This document shows positions 29,762 through 38,231 of a DNA stretch of 64,000 nt, piece by piece (within the stretch, counting starts at the first letter, position 1; the number at the start of each line of letters is the position of its first letter). The DNA lies in NCBI RefSeq assembly GCF_000236785.1, contig NZ_AGUF01000054.1, positions 1-64,000 on the forward strand, read 5' to 3'. The stretch comes from Achromobacter arsenitoxydans SY8 (GTDB taxonomy: Bacteria > Pseudomonadota > Gammaproteobacteria > Burkholderiales > Burkholderiaceae_B). A program made the position numbers and the translations under genes. The notes below the pieces were generated by a model that was not told the DNA's origin, did not search any database, and saw nothing but the letters and a program-made list of their open reading frames with translations.

Positions 29762-32173
29762 ATGAAGAAGAAAGTGGGGATGCGCCTGGCGCACGGCGTC
29801 GTATCAAGCACCATCGCCATCGCGGGTCTGACCATCGGGACACCTGGGAATGCGGCGGCGCAGGCCGGCGTGGCGCAGGCGGTCTCCTTCGACATCCCGG
29901 CCCAGGCGCTGGCCGATGCGCTGGTGATCTTTGGCGCGCAGTCCGGTTATCAGGTGACCGTTGACGGCGCGATGATCCGTGCCGCGCGCGCCAGTGCCGT
30001 TCGTGGACAGATGCCGGCTCCGCGTGCGCTGAGCGAGATGTTGGCGGGCAGCGGATTCACCTTCGACATCTCGGGCAACGTCGTGACGATCCGTCCGCTG
30101 CCCAAGGCGTCTGATAGCGCCACCCACCTGGCGCCGGTGCTCGTGGAGGGCGCCACGGCCACCGCCTACGGGCCTGCGGACGGCTATATCGCGTACCGCA
30201 GCGCGACGGCGACCAAAACGGACACGCCGCTGATTGAAGTTCCCGCTTCGGTGTCGATCGTGACGAGCGAGCAGATCGAGACGCAGCAGCCCAAGACCGT
30301 GACGCAGGCGCTGCGGTATACGCCGGGCGTGACCAGCGAAGTGGCGGGGGGGCAGATCATCGCCGACCAGCTCATCATCCGGGGCTTTCAGCAAGGCACA
30401 GGCCGGCTGCTGCGCGACGGATTGCGCAGCTTTCCCAGCGATTACCTGGGCTGGGACGCACCGGAGCCGTATGGACTGGAACGCATCGAGGTGCTGCGCG
30501 GCGCTAGTTCGGTGCTGTATGGCGCCTCCGATCCGGGCGGGCAGATCAATCTGGTCACCAAGCGGGCGCCGCGCGCGCCGTTGTATCAGGTGCAGGTGCA
30601 GGGTGGTACGCACGACTATTCGCATGCGGCATTCGACATCGGCGCCCCGCTGGACGACGCCGGGGTATGGTCATACCGCCTGACCGGGCTGATGCGCAGC
30701 AATGACGTGCAGGTCGACAAGATCCACAACGAACGCACATTCATCGCGCCGACATTTACGTGGCGGCCCAGCGGCGCCACCGAATTCACGGTCCTGACGG
30801 AGTACCAGAAGCAGACTGGAAACTTCGCCAACGCCCTGCCTGCGGAAGGCACGGTGCTGGACAACCCCAACGGCAGGATCCCGCGGCACCGCTACATCGG
30901 GGAGCCGGATTTCGACCGCTCGGTCAATGAGAAGACATCGGTCGGTTATCTGTTCGAGCACCGCTTCAACGATGTCTTCACGGTGCGCCAGAACTTGCGG
31001 TATTCGCATGTGCGACACAGCAGCGACGAGCTGTTCGTCCTGGGTTGGGCAGATGCCGACAAGCGGCTGGCCAGCCGGTTCGCCGATTCGCGTAGCGGTA
31101 GCGGCGACGTGCTGGCAGTGGATAACCAGTTGCAGGCGAAGTTCGGCACGGGCCCGGTCGATCACACGCTGCTCGCGGGCCTGGACTACAGCCGCGTCAA
31201 GTACTCCCAATGGCAGCAGCTGGGCATGGGAGCGCCGCTGGACCTGTTCACGCCGGTTTACGGCAATACGGACATGATGATGTTTCCGGCCAGCGAGTAC
31301 CGTCAAACGGTGCAGCAGACGGGTCTCTATCTGCAGGATCAGCTGAAGCTGGATAAGAAATGGGTGGTGCTGCTTGGTGGGCGTTATGACTGGGTGCGCA
31401 ACGAAAACACCGCCACCTGGGCGTCGGCGCCCGTGCAGAACGACGAGAAATTCACCGGACGGGCCGGCCTGGTCTATCTGAGCGACACGGGCCTGGCGCC
31501 TTACATCAGCTATTCCGAGTCGTTCCTGCCCGCCACAGGACGCACCTTCGATAATCAGGTCTTCAAGCCCGAAATGGGCCGGCAGTATGAGATCGGCCTG
31601 AAGTACGAACCGCCGCAGATGAACGCGCTGTACACGCTGGCGCTGTTCGACCTGACCAAGAAGAATGTCAGCACGCCCGATCCCGCGCACCCGGGCTTCA
31701 ACATCCAGGAAGGGCAGACGCGCTCGCGCGGTGTGGAACTGGAGGCGAAGGTGGGATTGGCGCCGAACCTGGATGTGATGGCCAGCTATACCTGGAACGA
31801 CGTCAAGGTGAAGCGTTCCACGGAGCCCGGCATTCAGGGCAACCGGCCGGTGCGAGTGCCGGAGCAGATGGCGTCGGTCTGGGTGGATTACCGGTTGCCG
31901 GTGGCGGGCCCGCTGGCGGGTCTGCGCGTGGGCGGCGGCGTGCGATATGTCGGCAGCAGCTATGGCGACCGCGAGAATACGTTCAAGGTGCCGTCATATA
32001 CGGTGGTCGACGCAATGCTGCGTTATGAGTTCACGCCGGGCCGCGGGCTAGCGCTGTCCTTGAATGCGTCGAACTTGTTCGACAAGCAGTACGTGGCGTC
32101 TTGCTACAGCATGATGGGTTGCCAGTACGGGCAAGGCAGGACGATGTACGCGACGATGGAATACGCGTGGTGA
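29762..32173 (+). CDS. TonB-dependent siderophore receptor with N-terminal signalling domain
   Basis: An 803-residue FecA/FpvA-like outer-membrane transducer. After the signal peptide a ~75-residue STN domain (SFDIPAQALADALVIFGAQ) contacts FecR. It is followed by a plug (IETQQPKTVTQALRYTPGV, RIEVLRGASSVLYGASDPGG) and a 22-strand barrel ending in YATMEYAW. The Cys pair in the last extracellular loop region (ASCYSMMGCQYGQGR) resembles hydroxamate receptors such as FhuA, so ferrichrome/hydroxamate uptake is possible but unproven. GGAG is well placed before the ATG. It completes the sigma-FecR-receptor module. Confidence 0.94.
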   Translation: MKKKVGMRLAHGVVSSTIAIAGLTIGTPGNAAAQAGVAQAVSFDIPAQALADALVIFGAQSGYQVTVDGAMIRAARASAVRGQMPAPRALSEMLAGSGFTFDISGNVVTIRPLPKASDSATHLAPVLVEGATATAYGPADGYIAYRSATATKTDTPLIEVPASVSIVTSEQIETQQPKTVTQALRYTPGVTSEVAGGQIIADQLIIRGFQQGTGRLLRDGLRSFPSDYLGWDAPEPYGLERIEVLRGASSVLYGASDPGGQINLVTKRAPRAPLYQVQVQGGTHDYSHAAFDIGAPLDDAGVWSYRLTGLMRSNDVQVDKIHNERTFIAPTFTWRPSGATEFTVLTEYQKQTGNFANALPAEGTVLDNPNGRIPRHRYIGEPDFDRSVNEKTSVGYLFEHRFNDVFTVRQNLRYSHVRHSSDELFVLGWADADKRLASRFADSRSGSGDVLAVDNQLQAKFGTGPVDHTLLAGLDYSRVKYSQWQQLGMGAPLDLFTPVYGNTDMMMFPASEYRQTVQQTGLYLQDQLKLDKKWVVLLGGRYDWVRNENTATWASAPVQNDEKFTGRAGLVYLSDTGLAPYISYSESFLPATGRTFDNQVFKPEMGRQYEIGLKYEPPQMNALYTLALFDLTKKNVSTPDPAHPGFNIQEGQTRSRGVELEAKVGLAPNLDVMASYTWNDVKVKRSTEPGIQGNRPVRVPEQMASVWVDYRLPVAGPLAGLRVGGGVRYVGSSYGDRENTFKVPSYTVVDAMLRYEFTPGRGLALSLNASNLFDKQYVASCYSMMGCQYGQGRTMYATMEYAW

Positions 32174-32242
32174 TGCGGAGTAAAGGGTTGCGGCTAGCGT
32201 TAGCGGACCCTGGATCTGATCACCTCAATCGCAGCATGGCGA

Positions 32243-33832
32243 TTACGCCAACGCAGTAGGGTAGGGACTCGTGTCAATGTTGGACAGCATTTCGCGAGAC
32301 AGCGCCTCCAACAGGCGCGCGCGAACCTGCGCGCTTTGCGGCTCGTCCCAGAGGTTTTGCAGCTCGTGCGGATCATGGCGCAGGTCGTATAGTTCGCCCC
32401 AACCCGCGCCGTCGTATATGGTTAGGCGATGGTTTTCCGCCAGGAGTGTGCGGCAGCGAATCCGGCGGTCGAAACCCAGGATGACTCGTTGGCCTTCCTC
32501 CTCGATCATCAGCGCATCACGCACACCGGCTGCTTGGCCCGACATGACCGCTGCAAGATCGTGCCCCTGCATGCCGTTGTAGGGCTGTACGCCCGCGCGC
32601 GCCAGGATGCTAGGCGCAATGTCGATCGTGCTAACCAGTGCATCGCTGGCGGAACCCCCGGTGGTGCGGGCTCCGTCCCGCCAGATGAACGGCACCCGGG
32701 TCAGGCCTCGATAGTGAATGGGGCCTTTTAACATCAGTTGATGGTCGCCCAAGTAGTCGCCGTGATCGCTAGTAAAGATCACAAGGGTGTTTTCCGCCTG
32801 GCCGCTTTGCTCAAGCGCTTCCAGCACGCGTCCAATATGGTGGTCGATATTGCTGATGGATCCATAATTCAACGCAAGCGCTTCGCGCGTCTCGCGCTCG
32901 TTGCAAGCGAAGATGGCGGGCGTATTCCTGACGGCCTTGCCGCTATCGCGCTGTTCCCGCAGCCAGGCCACGTGCGGCGCAGGGGAATGCCCTGCGTGAA
33001 ACGACTCCGGAAGTTCCATTTCCTCGGGCCTGTACATGTCCCAGTATCGGCCCGGCGGCGTGAAGGGATGATGCGGGTCGGGAAATGAACATTGCAGGAA
33101 AAAAGGACTATCGCCGCGGCCGTACTCCTGCAGTTTTTCGATGGTCCGGTCCGCGATGTAGGCCGTGGGATACAGTTCCTCGGGAACACGGGTCCGCCAA
33201 GCCTGGCGTATGCGAGTCAGCTCATATTCCGGCGTCGCGATCGCGGCCTCAAAGCCGATCAGCGACTCCACTTCCGGGTGATTGCGGCGCAGCCAGTAGC
33301 GGTAGTGCCCATGCGGTTGATCGCTATGATCGTCCACAAGATCAGCCTGCTGAAATCCATAGTACGGATAGCTCAGATCGTAGTCATCGCGTTCCAGCCA
33401 GGCGCGCCGGTTCTCCTGGTCGTATCGCCCGCTGGTATCCGGCGTAACGGCTTCCAGCGCAAGACGATCCTCCGCGCGCACGGGCCAGGACGGTGGAATG
33501 TCTGTCATGTTCTGCAGGTGGAGCTTTCCCACTACGCCGGTGCGCCATCCGGCCAACCGCAACATGTCCACGAAGGTCCTGCTGCGCAGCGATAGCGCAA
33601 TGCCGTTATGCCGTGCGCCATGCGTGGACGGATAGCGACCGGTCATCAGGCTGGCACGATTGGGCATGCATATGGGGGTTGCCACATGCATATTGCCGGC
33701 GCGCCATCCACCAGCGGCCAATTTGTCCAGGTGAGGCGTCGCGACCACGCGGTTGCCATAGGCGCCGAGGTGGTCGGCACGATGCTGGTCGGTGATGAAC
33801 AGCAGGAAATTAACGGGGCGGTTCGGCTTCAT
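32243..33832 (-). CDS. Sulfatase (formylglycine-type), cytoplasmic
   Basis: A 529-residue alkaline-phosphatase-superfamily sulfatase. The N-terminal metal site is FLLFITDQHRADHLGAYG (Asp15). The formylglycine signature ICMPNRASLMTGRYP has Cys55 in the minimal C-x-P-x-R form, with Asn where Ser is usual. Further metal ligands are in VIFTSDHGDYLGDH. No signal peptide is visible, so it probably acts in the cytoplasm, and the sulfate ester would have to be imported. The adjacent Bug receptor overlaps it by 4 bases and may supply that substrate. Phosphonate or phosphodiester substrates are possible in this superfamily. No formylglycine-generating enzyme is in the window. Confidence 0.88.
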   Translation of the reverse strand: MKPNRPVNFLLFITDQHRADHLGAYGNRVVATPHLDKLAAGGWRAGNMHVATPICMPNRASLMTGRYPSTHGARHNGIALSLRSRTFVDMLRLAGWRTGVVGKLHLQNMTDIPPSWPVRAEDRLALEAVTPDTSGRYDQENRRAWLERDDYDLSYPYYGFQQADLVDDHSDQPHGHYRYWLRRNHPEVESLIGFEAAIATPEYELTRIRQAWRTRVPEELYPTAYIADRTIEKLQEYGRGDSPFFLQCSFPDPHHPFTPPGRYWDMYRPEEMELPESFHAGHSPAPHVAWLREQRDSGKAVRNTPAIFACNERETREALALNYGSISNIDHHIGRVLEALEQSGQAENTLVIFTSDHGDYLGDHQLMLKGPIHYRGLTRVPFIWRDGARTTGGSASDALVSTIDIAPSILARAGVQPYNGMQGHDLAAVMSGQAAGVRDALMIEEEGQRVILGFDRRIRCRTLLAENHRLTIYDGAGWGELYDLRHDPHELQNLWDEPQSAQVRARLLEALSREMLSNIDTSPYPTALA

Positions 33833-34788
33833 TGCGTGGCTCCGGACGCTTTGACCGCTGCGCTCCATTTGGGCATGTCATCGCGCACCATGTCGCCAAA
33901 CGCCTGCGGCGTTATCGGACGCGGGGCCATTCCCAGCGGCTGTAAGGTGGCGGCGAATCCGGGATCCTGCAACACGGCACGCAGATCGGCGCTCAGACGC
34001 TCTACAACCGGTGCCGCCGTACCGGCCGGCGCGAACAGGCCTATCCACGACCGCACGCTCACTCCGGGAGCGACCTCCGAGAACAGCGGAACATCGGGCA
34101 GGGTAGGGTAGCGCTCTGTGTTGGCGACGCCAAGGATGCGGACGCGGCCATCGGACAGGAATGGCAAGGCCGGCGCAATGCCGCCGATCATCAGCGGCAC
34201 ATGGCCGGCAACCAAATCGCTCATGGCGGGGCCCGCGCCTTTGTACGCCGCATGCACCACGTCCAGGTTGGCGGCTTGTTTGAGCTGCTCCATCGCAAGC
34301 TGATGCACGGTGCCCACACCGGGCGAAGCGTAGGTGTACTTGCCGGGATTCTTCCGCAGCACGTCCACGGCCTCTTGCAACGTCTTGCCTGGAAAGCTCT
34401 GGTTCGCCAGCAGCACCACAACGTTTTCAGCGACCATGCCGACAGGTGCGAAGTCCTTGATCGGGTCGTACGGCATGGTGGGATACAAGGCGCTGTTGAT
34501 GCCGTGAGTGTTGGTCGTGCCCATCAGCAAGGTGTAGCCGTCGGGGCTTGCGCGCGCCACCTGGCTGGCGGCAATGTTGCCCCCGGCGCCAGGTTTGTTC
34601 TCGATCACTATTGTGTAGCCTTGAGCTTGCATGCGTTGCGCCAATTGCCTTGCGAGCACGTCCACTGCGCCGCCCGGCGAGAACGGCACTATCAACTGCA
34701 CGGGCCGGGCCGGATAAGCGTCGGCAGAGTGTGCACCTGGCGAGGCCAGGGTGATACAGGCTGCAATTGCAGCGCATATTGTTTTCAT
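33829..34788 (-). CDS. Bug/TctC-family solute-binding receptor (with sulfatase)
   Basis: A 319-residue periplasmic receptor of the tripartite tricarboxylate family that is greatly expanded in Bordetella/Achromobacter. It has a signal peptide (ending near AHSADAYP), then YPARPVQLIVPFSPGGAVDV, PGAGGNIAASQVARASPDGYTLL and the MSDLVAGHVPLMI region. The ATG at 34788 has GGAGA upstream. Its end overlaps the sulfatase start by 4 bases, so the two form an operon. No TctA/TctB permease is nearby, as is usual for Bug proteins. The ligand is perhaps the sulfate ester. Confidence 0.93.
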   Translation of the reverse strand: MKTICAAIAACITLASPGAHSADAYPARPVQLIVPFSPGGAVDVLARQLAQRMQAQGYTIVIENKPGAGGNIAASQVARASPDGYTLLMGTTNTHGINSALYPTMPYDPIKDFAPVGMVAENVVVLLANQSFPGKTLQEAVDVLRKNPGKYTYASPGVGTVHQLAMEQLKQAANLDVVHAAYKGAGPAMSDLVAGHVPLMIGGIAPALPFLSDGRVRILGVANTERYPTLPDVPLFSEVAPGVSVRSWIGLFAPAGTAAPVVERLSADLRAVLQDPGFAATLQPLGMAPRPITPQAFGDMVRDDMPKWSAAVKASGATQ

Positions 34789-34879
34789 GTTTGTCTCCTG
34801 CCACGCCATTCTTGAGACCCGGCGACCATAGTATGAGCGGCGCGTTCATGCCGAAAAAATGAAATAAACTTAATAGGCC

Positions 34880-34895
34880 ATAACTGTTTGGTTAT
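34880..34895. promoter_or_regulatory. Candidate LysR operator (ATAAC-N6-GTTAT)
   Basis: A palindrome with the T-N11-A spacing of LysR-type boxes, 7 bases before the LysR start in the divergent interval with the Bug-sulfatase operon. It may serve both autoregulation and activation. Confidence 0.55.
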
Positions 34896-34902
34896 CTAAG
34901 CC

Positions 34903-35832
34903 ATGCCCGCTCGCCTTGGTACGCATTTGAAGCCGCGCCATGTGGAATTGATGATTGCTCTGGATGAAGAGCGCAACCTGGGGCGTGCGGCTAGCCGGCT
35001 GCACATGTCTCAGCCGGCGGCGTCCAAGGCGTTGACGCAGTTGGAGGAGCAGGTGGGCTATGTCTTGTTCGAGCGCACCAGTCAGGGCACCCGGCCCACC
35101 GCTGCTGGAACCGTCATGATCTTGCACGCCCGCCACACGCTTGGCTCGGCAGTGCGGGTTGCAGAGGAATTGCAGGCTGCGCAGGAACGCGGAACCACAT
35201 TGCTGCGGCTGGGCACGCTGCCCTCGGCGGCAGTCACTGTGGCGCCGAGCTTGATTGCCGCGCTGTGCCAGCGCATGCCTGCCTTGGAAGTGACGCTTGT
35301 GGAGGGAGTGCTGGACAACCTCCTGGACAGGCTGTCTGTGGACGAACTGGATATCGTGCTGGGCCGGTTAGGCGGACGTCCGCTTCCAGCCGAATGTGAG
35401 GCAATGCACCTGCACGATGAACCGATATGCATCGTATCGGCGCCGGGCCACGCGCTGGCCAGCCTGCGCGGCCAGCAGCTGCGTGACCTGCGGGGGCGTT
35501 CGTGGATCTTGCCCTTGCCGGGCACAATGTTGCGGGAACGGCTTGAGCGTGCATTCGAGCAGGCCGGCTTGCCGGTGCCCCCGGCGCGTATACATACGAA
35601 TTCGTTGCTGGCGACTCTGGCCCATATCGGCCAGAGCGATTCGCTCGCGGTCATGCCGACCGCCATCGCGGGGTTTTACCGAGACAGGGGCTCGCTGGAT
35701 GTCCTGCCTGTACGTATCGACGCGAATTTCGGTGCAATCGGCGCCATCTATCGCCAGCAGGGAGCGCGGATGCCCGCAGTCCAGGCCGCGCTGGACTGGC
35801 TGGGGCAGGCGCGCGAACCCGAGGTCCGCTAA
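34903..35832 (+). CDS. LysR-family transcriptional regulator
   Basis: A 309-residue LTTR. The N-terminal winged helix (KPRHVELMIALDEERNLGRAAS, then SQPAASKALTQLEEQVG) is followed by a periplasmic-binding-like effector domain (EQRGTTLLRLGTLPSAAV region onward). It is divergent from the Bug-sulfatase operon, with a palindrome in the 114-base interval, so it most likely controls that operon. The N-terminus lacks the usual first helix length by a few residues, but the start is well placed. Confidence 0.92.
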   Translation: MPARLGTHLKPRHVELMIALDEERNLGRAASRLHMSQPAASKALTQLEEQVGYVLFERTSQGTRPTAAGTVMILHARHTLGSAVRVAEELQAAQERGTTLLRLGTLPSAAVTVAPSLIAALCQRMPALEVTLVEGVLDNLLDRLSVDELDIVLGRLGGRPLPAECEAMHLHDEPICIVSAPGHALASLRGQQLRDLRGRSWILPLPGTMLRERLERAFEQAGLPVPPARIHTNSLLATLAHIGQSDSLAVMPTAIAGFYRDRGSLDVLPVRIDANFGAIGAIYRQQGARMPAVQAALDWLGQAREPEVR

Positions 35833-36398
35833 CTATTCCAGATGCCGTAGGGCGTCGAAGACGATGGGCTGCGGGTGAGCGGATTGGCGCTAGCCTGAGT
35901 AGTGGGTGCCGGATATGCGTTCGGAAACTGGATGATCCAAGTGGCGGCGGGTGATCGGATAGTTGTGCGGGGAAACTCATTTCATTGGTGCTACGAACGT
36001 CTGCCGATCCAGTTTGTGACTGGCGGTTTGTCCGCACGGCGTCCCCAGCGCCGAATGCGCTCTATCGTCCGACTGTTTGCGACCCATAGCCGCCATCCGC
36101 CTTACTGGATGGCGCTCAGTTGGCCATCAATCAAAAACGCCGAGGAGGACGTCCGCGACGACCGCTGTAGCGATCGCTACAAGGACGAGGTCCGTACCGG
36201 CTACTCTCCACTCGTAGCCCGGATAAACGGGGAGCCGCGCCAACATCGTGGCTGGCACCATCTTCTTGGCGATTCCTGGGGGCAGTGGCTTACCGCGCGC
36301 CAGGTTCTTGCGAACACCTGGCGGCAGCGAACCGTAACCGGAAAGTCCATACTCGAGTGCGTAACTCCGGGCGGTGGAGACGGTGATACCTGCGTGGC
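35833..36398. other. 566-base stretch without a convincing gene
   Basis: An open frame runs from 35902 to 36462 on the plus strand, but its translation is low in complexity support, Arg/Trp-rich, and overlaps the next gene; I recognise no family. No long frame on the other strand looks real. The stretch holds a perfect 16-base palindrome, TGTAGCGATCGCTACA at 36166-36181. Codon usage is less GC-skewed than in neighbouring genes, so it may be a decayed gene or regulatory DNA. Confidence 0.45.
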
Positions 36399-37223
36399 GT
36401 GGTGGTTCTGGTGTGTGCAGCGGCGATGGCGGCTTTTGCGGTGTTTCTTGGACGCAGATTGATGCGGCTGCCGCGCGCTTGGCGGCGCTTCAATCAGGCG
36501 TTGAAGGGGCAACTGTCCAAGCAGATCGTTGCCGGTCACCTGACCGGCTTTGGCCCGTCCGAGAGGCCTGGCATCTGCTACACCTTCGGCGGGCAGCGCG
36601 TGGACGTGGCCTTGCCGTTCTGGAACGAGATATCAAGGGATACGCGAAATGGCTTGCGGCCCGTGGCGGTTGCTGCGCTGACGGATTTGCCGGTGCGCCT
36701 GCATCTGCTGACGCTGCAGCCCGGCACGCCGCCGGTGTTGCTGCGAGCCGAGTACCCGATGAGCGCGCAGACCTGGAATTCGGTCGAGGAAGTCAGCGAT
36801 GCCGATCGCCAGGCCGTGCGCAAGGAGGAACTGGGCGTGCGCAAGCTGTTCTACGCGCTTGCGCTGTTGCCGCTGGCCGGTAGCCTGTTTCTAGGTCCCA
36901 TGATCCTGCTGTCCGCATTCTTTGTGCTTATGGGGCTCGTCCTGGGAATGCGCAGCCCGACGCTGAAGCGCGCCCGGTACAAGCACGGCGTGCGCGGCCA
37001 GGTCGAGGAGGTCGTGACCTACCGCGTGCGCACGTCGAACTCGAACGTTTCGACGCTGGTTCACAACTATCGCATCGGGGGCGTGATGTACAGGGTCGAA
37101 CACTTCGGGCAGGTGGCCGCCCCGGGCCAAAGCGTCGCTTTCGAGTATCTGGACGACGCGGGCTTTCTCGGGCCGCGCGCTTTGTTTTTCCAGATCGAGG
37201 ACCAGGCCGTCATGACGCTATGA
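36399..37223 (+). CDS. Hypothetical two- to three-span membrane protein
   Basis: A 274-residue protein from GTG 36399; an in-frame stop lies 15 bases upstream, and ATG 36426 is the other start. Hydrophobic segments are at the N-terminus (VVLVCAAAMAAFAVFLG) and around residues 155-185 (LFYALALLPLAGSLFLGPMI and following). Between them is a ~130-residue soluble part. A C-terminal ~85-residue beta-rich domain with GVMYRVEHFGQVAAPGQSVA resembles DUF3592-like extracytoplasmic folds in style, but I do not recognise it with confidence. No obvious operon partner is present. Function unknown. Confidence 0.7.
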   Translation: MVVLVCAAAMAAFAVFLGRRLMRLPRAWRRFNQALKGQLSKQIVAGHLTGFGPSERPGICYTFGGQRVDVALPFWNEISRDTRNGLRPVAVAALTDLPVRLHLLTLQPGTPPVLLRAEYPMSAQTWNSVEEVSDADRQAVRKEELGVRKLFYALALLPLAGSLFLGPMILLSAFFVLMGLVLGMRSPTLKRARYKHGVRGQVEEVVTYRVRTSNSNVSTLVHNYRIGGVMYRVEHFGQVAAPGQSVAFEYLDDAGFLGPRALFFQIEDQAVMTL

Positions 37224-37433
37224 GTTAACCGCGCGGCCATCCGTCCGACGGCATCAAGAATCACTGGTTGGCGTAGCGCAGCTTGGTTCCTGATAGAACG
37301 CACAAATGTGCCGCCTGCTTTGAGCGCGGGCTCGCCGCCTTGCGCACCCCGGCCAGCCCTCCTGGCCGGTTCACCGAGCGCAGGATGATATTTCCCCTGC
37401 GTTGCGAGAATTCTCGCTATCATCCGCGACACC

Positions 37434-38123
37434 ATGATGAGCAAAAACCTAATCCCTGCCGCCTGCGCCGCCGCGCTGTGCATACTGTCCTTGACCGCCA
37501 CGGCCGCGCCGGAGGTCTTGCCTTCGTTCGACTGCGCCAACGCGCGCACGGGAGCAGAAAAGGCCATCTGCGCGGATCCGAAACTCGCAGCGCTCGATGC
37601 GAGCATCGCCAAGCGCTACAACGAAGCGCGCAAATCGCTGGACTCCATCACGGCCGAAGCGTTGTTGCGCGACCAGCGCTATTTCACCAAGGTGCGCGAC
37701 GACGCCTTCGAGAAGCCGTTCGACAAAGACAAGCCGGTCGAGGAACTCGCTAGCCGCCTGAAGTACCGGGATGCGTTTCTTGCCTCGCTGGACTTGGGCG
37801 AACGCAAGGGCTTTAGCGGCAGGTGGCGCAACATCTCCGGCGAGATCACGCTCTGGAAGAAGCCTGACGGCGACATTCTGTATGAGGGTTCGGCCGCAGA
37901 GCCGCACAAGGGGCGCTGGTCGTGCAACGTGGAGGCCGCCGGCAAGGCCAAGGCCGAGCGCCTGCAGGTCAAGAGCGTCGACACCAAGGGCTGGGTATTG
38001 AACCTGCAACGCCAAGGCGACGGGCTGGTCGTCGCGGAACAGCCGCCCGGCGCGGGTACATCTGGTCCGCCCTATTGCGGCTTGAACGGAACCCTGGGCG
38101 GCACGTTCTTCCCAATACGCTGA
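37434..38123 (+). CDS. Secreted LprI/DUF1311-type protein
   Basis: A 229-residue exported protein. The signal peptide (AACAAALCILSLTATAAP) is followed by the LprI/DUF1311 motif SFDCANARTGAEKAICADPK with LAALDASIAKRYNEA at residues ~30-65. Family members include a mycobacterial lysozyme inhibitor, so envelope protection is possible. The second half (~120 residues, GRWRNISGEITLWKKPDGD) is a beta-rich domain with two cysteines that I do not recognise. The ATG is doubled (MM). A long hairpin follows. Confidence 0.83.
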   Translation: MMSKNLIPAACAAALCILSLTATAAPEVLPSFDCANARTGAEKAICADPKLAALDASIAKRYNEARKSLDSITAEALLRDQRYFTKVRDDAFEKPFDKDKPVEELASRLKYRDAFLASLDLGERKGFSGRWRNISGEITLWKKPDGDILYEGSAAEPHKGRWSCNVEAAGKAKAERLQVKSVDTKGWVLNLQRQGDGLVVAEQPPGAGTSGPPYCGLNGTLGGTFFPIR

Positions 38124-38144
38124 GCGATAGCCGAATTGCGTTTC

Positions 38145-38178
38145 TCCATGCCGTGCTGCATTGACAGCACGGCATGGA
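38145..38178. terminator. Long perfect hairpin between convergent genes
   Basis: A 14-base stem, TCCATGCCGTGCTG (38145-38158) and CAGCACGGCATGGA (38165-38178), has a 6-base loop. It sits between the convergent LprI-type gene and the acyl-CoA synthetase gene. Neither side has a strong T run, so terminator function is likely but not certain. Confidence 0.65.
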
Positions 38179-38231
38179 TGGATCTTTGGGGCGATGCGGC
38201 GCAACGCCTTCAAGGCATCACGGATAGGCCC

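Noticed and set aside
32243-33832. Phosphonate monoester hydrolase instead of sulfatase
   Set aside because: The C-x-P-x-R sulfatase signature and metal ligands are present, but substrate preference within the superfamily cannot be excluded, so it is kept only as an alternative.
35902-36462. Possible 186-residue protein
   Set aside because: Arg/Trp-rich translation, no ribosome site, no family, and overlap with the next gene.
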